A stretch of 64,000 nt of DNA, taken from assembly GCA_019414045.1 (NCBI GenBank), contig DXMW01000031.1, forward strand, positions 267,697 to 331,696. Direction: 5' to 3'. Shown here piece after piece: positions 59,244 to 64,000 of this stretch; the stretch's first letter is position 1, and each line of letters starts with the position of its first letter. The notes under the pieces were generated by a model, which ran no database searches, was not told the origin of the DNA, and worked only from the letters and a program-made list of their open reading frames with translations. This DNA is from Collinsella sp. GTDB taxonomy: Bacteria > Actinomycetota > Coriobacteriia > Coriobacteriales > Coriobacteriaceae. Made by a program: the position numbers and the translations under genes.

Positions 59244-60020
59244 ATGGATGCCAAATTAACGATAGTCGACGTAACCGGATCGACCAACGATGACCTGCTC
59301 GAAGCAGGAAAACAGGGAGCGCCGCACGGCACGGGACTTGCCGCCCAGGCTCAGACGGCAGGACGCGGCCGGCGCGGCCACAAGTGGGATTCAACCGCCG
59401 GCAACCTATTGCTTTCGATTGTCCTGCGTCCATGCGTTAATCCTGCGAAGTACTCTGGTCTTGCCGCCGTCAGCGGCCTAGCAGTGCTCGAGGCGCTCGA
59501 AAAACAGGGTCTTGCAAACGAAATTGGCCTCAAATGGCCCAACGACCTGGTCGCGCGTGAACGCAAACTCGGCGGCATTCTGGTCGAGGCCGCACGCGAT
59601 AACGAAGGCAAACCTTTCGCCGTATGCGGCATTGGCGTCAATGTGAACTATGCGCCCCAAGAGGTGCCCGATGGCGGCTTGCCGGCAATCGGTCTCTCGG
59701 ACCTTAACGAGAACGTTCCTGCCGTCGACATGCTCCTCGATGAGGTCTATCACGCAGTTATAGACGCTGTAGATGCCTGGGCAGAGCGCCTCAACGCCAA
59801 GGAAAAAGACGCCGGTCCGCTCGCGCCCGTCCACGACGAATATATCGCTCACCTCAATTGGATTGGGAAGCACGTTATCGCCCGCTCACCCGCTGGAGAC
59901 GAGCTGGCGCGCGGCATCTTTAAAACCGTCGATGCCTTTGGTCGCGCGTGCATCGAGACAGAAGACGACTTGCGATCCTTCCATTTTGAGGAGGCATCGC
60001 TGCGTCCCGTGAGTGAATAG
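59244..60020 (+). CDS. birA: Biotin-[acetyl-CoA-carboxylase] ligase, class I (no HTH domain)
   Basis: 258 aa from ATG 59244 (AAGGAGG upstream). Ligase motifs: VTGSTNDDLLEAG, TAGRGRRGHKW (biotinyl-AMP loop), LKWPNDLVARERKLGGILVEA, and ICVNVNYAP-type FAVCGIGVNVN. It lacks the N-terminal winged helix of bifunctional BirA, so it should not repress transcription itself. Divergent from fabH; its substrate AccB is in that operon. Confidence 0.95.
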   Translation: MDAKLTIVDVTGSTNDDLLEAGKQGAPHGTGLAAQAQTAGRGRRGHKWDSTAGNLLLSIVLRPCVNPAKYSGLAAVSGLAVLEALEKQGLANEIGLKWPNDLVARERKLGGILVEAARDNEGKPFAVCGIGVNVNYAPQEVPDGGLPAIGLSDLNENVPAVDMLLDEVYHAVIDAVDAWAERLNAKEKDAGPLAPVHDEYIAHLNWIGKHVIARSPAGDELARGIFKTVDAFGRACIETEDDLRSFHFEEASLRPVSE

Positions 60021-60079
60021 GGTGCCACAGCCAGCCGCTCGGCAGCCTTACCCGGCGATCAAAACCCATCATGCCAAAC

Positions 60080-60118
60080 AAAAGGGCCCCGCTACCGTAA
60101 CGGCAGCGGGGCCCTTTA
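60080..60118. terminator. Bidirectional terminator between birA and rpsJ
   Basis: AAAGGGCCCCGCT pairs with an AGCGGGGCCCTTT arm, with A/T-tracts on both sides, between convergent genes. Confidence 0.9.
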
Positions 60119-60136
60119 AGCTATGAGCGATATCGC

Positions 60137-60445
60137 TTAGAGCTTGATGTCGATGTCGACACCAGCGGGAAGGTCGAGACGCATAAGCGAATCAACGGTG
60201 CCCGAGGTGGGGTCGAGGATGTCGATGAGGCGCTTGTGGGTGCGCATCTCGAACTGCTCACGGGAGTCCTTGTTCACGTGCGGCGAGCGGATGACCGTGT
60301 ACAGGTTGCGCTCGGTGGGCAGGGGGACAGGACCGGAAACGCGAGCGCCGGTCTTCTGAGCGGTCTCGACGATGAGCTTCGCGGACTGATCGACGACCTC
60401 GTGATCATAGCCCTTGAGGCGAATGCGGATCTTCTGGGTAGCCAA
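60137..60445 (-). CDS. rpsJ: Ribosomal protein S10
   Basis: 102 aa. KIRIRLKGYDHEVVDQSA, GPVPLPTERNLYTVIRSPHVNKDSREQFE-type central region, LPAGVDIDIKL end. Begins with TTG 60443-60445, supported by GGAGG 6 nt upstream. Follows fusA rather than tuf, and is followed by a terminator rather than rplC. Confidence 0.97.
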   Translation of the reverse strand: MATQKIRIRLKGYDHEVVDQSAKLIVETAQKTGARVSGPVPLPTERNLYTVIRSPHVNKDSREQFEMRTHKRLIDILDPTSGTVDSLMRLDLPAGVDIDIKL

Positions 60446-60505
60446 CTTAAACCTCCAAAGAGTGCGAGAGATGTTCTCGCGGATTACGTAACAGGGAGCT
60501 CGAAC

Positions 60506-62605
60506 TTAGGCGTTCTTGCTCATGACCTCGTCCACGATGGACTTGGGCGCGGGCTCATAAGAGTCGAACTGCATCGTGTAGGATGCACGGCCCTGGGTCT
60601 GGGAGCGAAGGTCGGTAGCGTAACCGAACATCTCGCCCAGCGGCACCTTGGCACGGATGAGCTTGGTGTTCTTGCGATCCTCCATGCCCTCGATCTTGCC
60701 GCGGCGACCGGAGAGGTTGCCCATAACGTCGCCCATGTACTGCTCGGGGGTCTCGACCTCGACAGCCATAATCGGCTCGAGCAGCTGCGGATCGGACTTC
60801 TTGAGGGCGTCCTTGATAGCCATGGAACCGGCGATCTTGAAGGCGGCCTCGGAGGAGTCGACCTCGTGGTAAGAACCGTCGAACAGGGTGACCTTGACGT
60901 CGAGGACCGGGAAGCCGGCGATAACACCGGTGTTCAGGGCCTCCTGGATGCCCTTGTCGATGGACGGGATGTACTCCTTGGGCACGACGCCGCCGACGAT
61001 AGCGTTGACGAACTCGTAGCCGAAGCCCTCCTCCATCTTCTCGAGCTTGATGACGGCGTGGCCGTACTGACCGCGACCGCCGGACTGACGGACGAACTTG
61101 CCCTCAGCCTTCTCGACGTCGTGACCAGCGGTCTCGCGGTAGGCAACCTGGGGCTTACCAACGTTAGCGTCAACCTTGAACTCGCGGAGCAGACGGTCGA
61201 CGATGATCTCGAGGTGCAGCTCGCCCATGCCGGCGATGATGGTCTGGCCGGTCTCGTGGTTGGTGGACACCGTGAAGGTCGGGTCCTCCTCGGCGAGCTT
61301 AGTCAGAGCCAGGGACATCTTGTCCTGCTCGGCCTTGGTCTTGGGCTCAATGGCAACGTCGATAACGGGCTTGGCGAACTCGATCTTCTCGAGGACGATC
61401 TCCTTGCCCTCGGCGCACAGGGTGTCACCAGTGGTGGAGTTCTTGAAGCCGACGCAAGCGACGATGTCGCCGGCGGCAGCGTCGTCACGGTCGATACGCT
61501 CGGCGGCGTTCATCTCGAGGATGCGGCCGAGGCGCTCACGCTGACCGTTGGAAGCGTTGATCACGTAGGAGCCGGACTCGGCACGACCGGAGTAAACGCG
61601 GACGTAGGTGAGCTTACCGACGAACGGGTCGGTCATGATCTTGAAGACCAGGCCGGAGAAGGGCTCGTCGAAGGAAGGATGACGCTCGATCTCCTCGCCG
61701 GTGTCCGGATCGGTACCGGTGATGGCCTTGACGTCGAGCGGGCTGGGCAGGTAGTCGACGACAGCGTCGAGCAGCTCCTGAACGCCCTTGTTCTTGTAGG
61801 CGGAGCCCACGAAGACGAGGTTGAGCTCGTTGGCCAGAACGCCCTTGCGCAGAGCAGCCTTGAGCTCCTCGACGGTGAAGTCCTCCTCCATGAGGATCTT
61901 CTCCATGAGCTCGTCGTCAAAGCTGGCAGCGGCGTCGAGGAGTTCCTCGCGCTTGGTGGCAGCGATGTCGGCAAGCTCAGCCGGGATCTCGTCCATCGGC
62001 TCAGGGTAGGTCATACCCTTCTCGTCGGCCTTGAAGTCCCATGCAGTCATGGTGACGAGGTCGATAACGCCCCAGAAGTTGTCCTCGGCGCCCATCGGGA
62101 CCTGAGCGGCCACGGCGTTAGCGTCGAGACGATCCTTCATGGTCTCGATAGCGTTGAAGAAGTCAGCGCCCACGCGGTCATACTTGTTGATGAAGGCGAT
62201 GCGGGGAACGTTGAAGGTAGAAGCCTGACGCCAAACGGTCTCAGACTGGGGCTGAACGCCGGCAACGGCGTCGAAGACGGCGACAGCGCCATCGAGGACG
62301 CGCAGGCAGCGCTCGACCTCGGCGGTGAAGTCAACGTGGCCCGGGGTGTCGATGATCTGGATGCGGTAGTCCTTACCGTCCTTGTTCCAGAAGCACGTGG
62401 TAGCAGCGGAGGTAATGGTTACGCCGCGCTCCTGCTCCTGAACCATCCAGTCCATGGTGGCAGCGCCCTCATGGACCTCACCGATCTTGTGGGTCTTACC
62501 GGTGTAGTAAAGAATACGCTCGGTCGTGGTGGTCTTACCGGCATCGATGTGAGCCATGATGCCGATGTTACGGGTATCGGAAAGCTTGTACTTAGGCTTA
62601 GCCAT
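60506..62605 (-). CDS. fusA: Elongation factor G
   Basis: 699 aa. GTPase motifs: AHIDAGKTTTTERIL (G1), DTPGHVDF (G3), NKYDRVGADF (G4, NKYD for NKxD). Switch and domain IV regions (GGRGQYGHAVI, SIDKGIQEAL) are intact. Catalyses ribosomal translocation. Single full-length copy between rpsG and rpsJ; no tuf gene is present in the window. Confidence 0.98.
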   Translation of the reverse strand: MAKPKYKLSDTRNIGIMAHIDAGKTTTTERILYYTGKTHKIGEVHEGAATMDWMVQEQERGVTITSAATTCFWNKDGKDYRIQIIDTPGHVDFTAEVERCLRVLDGAVAVFDAVAGVQPQSETVWRQASTFNVPRIAFINKYDRVGADFFNAIETMKDRLDANAVAAQVPMGAEDNFWGVIDLVTMTAWDFKADEKGMTYPEPMDEIPAELADIAATKREELLDAAASFDDELMEKILMEEDFTVEELKAALRKGVLANELNLVFVGSAYKNKGVQELLDAVVDYLPSPLDVKAITGTDPDTGEEIERHPSFDEPFSGLVFKIMTDPFVGKLTYVRVYSGRAESGSYVINASNGQRERLGRILEMNAAERIDRDDAAAGDIVACVGFKNSTTGDTLCAEGKEIVLEKIEFAKPVIDVAIEPKTKAEQDKMSLALTKLAEEDPTFTVSTNHETGQTIIAGMGELHLEIIVDRLLREFKVDANVGKPQVAYRETAGHDVEKAEGKFVRQSGGRGQYGHAVIKLEKMEEGFGYEFVNAIVGGVVPKEYIPSIDKGIQEALNTGVIAGFPVLDVKVTLFDGSYHEVDSSEAAFKIAGSMAIKDALKKSDPQLLEPIMAVEVETPEQYMGDVMGNLSGRRGKIEGMEDRKNTKLIRAKVPLGEMFGYATDLRSQTQGRASYTMQFDSYEPAPKSIVDEVMSKNA

Positions 62606-62624
62606 GTTAGTTCCTTACCTTAAC

Positions 62625-63098
62625 TTACCAACGATAGTGAGAGAACGCGCGGTTGGCCTCGGCCATCTTGAAGACGTCCTCACGCTTCTTGACGGAAGCG
62701 CCCAGGCCGTTGGAAGCGTCGAGGATCTCGTTGGCGAGACGCTCGGCCATGGTCTTCTCCTTGCGAGCGCGGGAGAAGTTGACGATCCAGCGGATGCCCA
62801 GAGCGGTGGAACGACGGGAGTTGACCTCCATCGGGACCTGATAAGTAGCGCCACCGACACGCTTGGGCTTAACCTCGAGCGTGGGCTTGACGTTGTCCAT
62901 AGCCTTCTTGAAGGTAGCGAGAGCATCGCCACCCTCGGACTTCTCGGCAACGATCTCGAAAGCGGTGTAAACGATGCGCTCAGCGGTGGCCTTCTTGCCG
63001 TCAAGAAGGACCTTGTTGATGAGCTGAGTCACCAGGCGGTTGTTGTAAACGGCGTCAGGCTGAACCTCACGACGATTAGCTGCTGCACGACGCGGCAT
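62625..63098 (-). CDS. rpsG: Ribosomal protein S7
   Basis: 157 aa from ATG 63096-63098 with AAGGAG upstream; an in-frame extension to 63143 is rejected. MPRRAAANRREVQPD, KKATAERIVYTAFE and IRWIVNFSRARKEKTMAERLANEI are diagnostic. Primary binder of the 16S rRNA 3' major domain. Confidence 0.98.
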   Translation of the reverse strand: MPRRAAANRREVQPDAVYNNRLVTQLINKVLLDGKKATAERIVYTAFEIVAEKSEGGDALATFKKAMDNVKPTLEVKPKRVGGATYQVPMEVNSRRSTALGIRWIVNFSRARKEKTMAERLANEILDASNGLGASVKKREDVFKMAEANRAFSHYRW

Positions 63099-63172
63099 GT
63101 GAAATCTCCTTAAGTGTCTACCGTGCGGCGCTAAAGACGGCACACGGCGAAAGTATCAAAACGTTATCTGGC

Positions 63173-63550
63173 TTATTTGGCCTTGGGGCGCTTAGCACCG
63201 TACTTGGAACGGGCCTGCATACGGTTCTGGACCGGAGCAGCGTCGTAGGAGCCACGGATGACGTGATAACGGACACCAGGGAGGTCACGGACACGACCGC
63301 CGCGGACGAGCACGATGGAGTGCTCCTGCAGGTTGTGGCCCTCACCCGGGATGTAAGCAGTAACTTCGATGCCGTTGACGAGGCGAACACGGGCAACCTT
63401 ACGAAGAGCCGAGTTCGGCTTCTTGGGGCTCGTGGTGAAGACGCGGGTGCACACGCCGCGCTTCTGGGAGTTGTGCTGCAGAGCAGCGTTCTTGGACTTC
63501 TTGGGCACGGAACGACGGCCCTGGCGAACCAGCTGGTTAATAGTAGGCAA
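63173..63550 (-). CDS. rpsL: Ribosomal protein S12
   Basis: 125 aa. MPTINQLVRQGRR, the decoding-centre loops TTSPKKPNSALRK and GEGHNLQEHS carry wild-type residues at the sites linked to streptomycin resistance. Starts at TTG 63548-63550, with AAGGAG 6 nt upstream. First gene of the str group, behind a strong promoter. Confidence 0.98.
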   Translation of the reverse strand: MPTINQLVRQGRRSVPKKSKNAALQHNSQKRGVCTRVFTTSPKKPNSALRKVARVRLVNGIEVTAYIPGEGHNLQEHSIVLVRGGRVRDLPGVRYHVIRGSYDAAPVQNRMQARSKYGAKRPKAK

Positions 63551-63643
63551 AGCGTACTCCTTCTCGAATGATTCCAGCTTTCTGTAAAGTGCAACGGCTT
63601 GAATCGAGGGGTCAGCATCCCCCTACGAAACACGCAGTTCGAT

Positions 63644-63672
63644 AGGATACGTGGCGTTAGCTGTGCCGTCAA
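63644..63672 (-). promoter_or_regulatory. rpsL operon promoter
   Basis: Minus strand TTGACG (63667-63672), exactly 17 bp, TATCCT (63644-63649), about 95 nt before the rpsL start. Very good housekeeping-type match. Confidence 0.75.
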
Positions 63673-63677
63673 CAGAC

Positions 63678-63696
63678 CACGCCTCCGGGCGTATCC
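63678..63696 (-). promoter_or_regulatory. Conserved motif upstream of the rpsL promoter
   Basis: Minus strand reads GGATACGCCCGGAGGCGTG, 5 bp upstream of the -35. It matches the motifs at 46404-46422 (rplC) and 44539-44557 (rplB). Confidence 0.6.
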
Positions 63697-63757
63697 CAAA
63701 ATTGGTACATTTCCGCAAAGCCTACACAAAAGGAATCCCCTCCTGTGCGCGGTAGCT

Positions 63758-63894
63758 GATTCCCGGGCCGGGCGGCACAGGGGTTAAGTTTGCTGCTCTA
63801 CAGTCCTGGCTCGCACGGAGGCCACATTAAGTGGCCTCCGGCTCGTGCGGAACTCGCGACAATCTTAACCCCTGTGCCGCCCGGCCCGGGAATC
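63758..63894 (+). repeat. Dispersed palindromic element, copy C
   Basis: 137 nt. Outer arms 63758-63792 and 63860-63894 form a 35-bp stem with one mismatch. The 67-nt interior has the same 16-nt and 14-nt blocks as copy B around an inner hairpin with ATTAA loop (63809-63845). The outer arms are unrelated to copy B apart from the innermost TTAAGTTTG. It lies upstream of the rpsL promoter. 63895-64000 contains nothing I recognise. Confidence 0.92.
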
Positions 63895-64000
63895 CGGCGT
63901 GCTCGTTGGGGCAACGTTTCTCACCAAAAAAAGACCCGCTTCCCTGTTGTGAACTGCGCCCCAAATCTTGGACGCCCTAAATAGCGACTAGGCCGCAAGG

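Noticed and set aside
60236..62623. Long plus-strand open frame (795 codons) opposite fusA
   Set aside because: It is a codon-bias shadow of EF-G in a high-GC genome; the minus-strand product is a full, canonical EF-G.
1..64000. CRISPR arrays, tRNA or rRNA genes
   Set aside because: I looked for regularly spaced identical repeats with unique spacers and for T-loop/CCA-type tRNA signatures in the gaps and found none. The only phased repeats are the 33-bp and 27-bp sets, which have no spacer pattern.

Overview
The window is GC-rich (high third-position GC), densely coding, and most genes run on the minus strand. Gene content and protein style point to a gut actinobacterium of the Coriobacteriia, most likely Collinsella or a close relative. 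That assignment is inference: no rRNA gene lies in the window.

Region 1 (1-23.3 kb, with a regulator to 24.3 kb) is a nearly complete selenium-linked purine/urate catabolic island, homologous to the E. coli yge-ygf-yqe-ssnA-xdhD cluster. It contains an NCS2 permease (cut by the window start), xdhC, yqeB, yqeC, hydA-type hydantoinase, a MocA-like nucleotidyltransferase, ygeW, ygeY, ygeX, a fused Fe-S/Mo xanthine dehydrogenase, a polyferredoxin, ygfK, ssnA and a second NCS2 permease. Two YheO-type PAS regulators lie inside and at the edge. An unrelated insert (10.9-13.7 kb) holds a Pro-rich membrane protein, an amber-interrupted ORF behind 33-bp-spaced repeats, and a DEDDh exonuclease.

Region 2 (24.4-31.2 kb) has ridA, a U32 peptidase/RluA pair, a Gfo/Idh/MocA oxidoreductase with a DeoR regulator, and a scrap zone (tandem repeats, IS200/IS605 remnant, probable DegV fragment). 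Region 3 (31.2-38.7 kb) is a sugar operon: LevR-like regulator, mannose-family PTS IIB-IIC-IID-IIA, a GH172 (DUF2961) enzyme and a ROK fructokinase. This suggests uptake of a fructose-containing oligosaccharide. Region 4 (38.7-40.4 kb) holds an mtnN gene truncated by a decayed IS3-family element.

Region 5 (40.4-63.6 kb) is the ribosomal S10/str region, unusually arranged. rpsL-rpsG-fusA-rpsJ is separated from rplC-rplD-rplW-rplB-rpsS-rplV-rpsC-rplP-rpmC-rpsQ-rplN-rplX by about 14 kb. That 14 kb holds birA, a type II fatty-acid synthesis/acetyl-CoA carboxylase operon (fabH-acpP-fabK-fabD-fabG-fabF-accB-fabZ-accC-accDA), a lone PTS EIIC, a CDF transporter and a histidine phosphatase. The block ends after rplX at an intrinsic terminator, so rplE and the rest of the spc operon are elsewhere.

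The most unusual non-coding signal is a dispersed palindromic element seen three times (8.6, 46.5 and 63.8 kb). A conserved core carries a covarying inner hairpin and is enclosed by long outer stems that differ in sequence from copy to copy. No tRNA, rRNA or CRISPR was seen.
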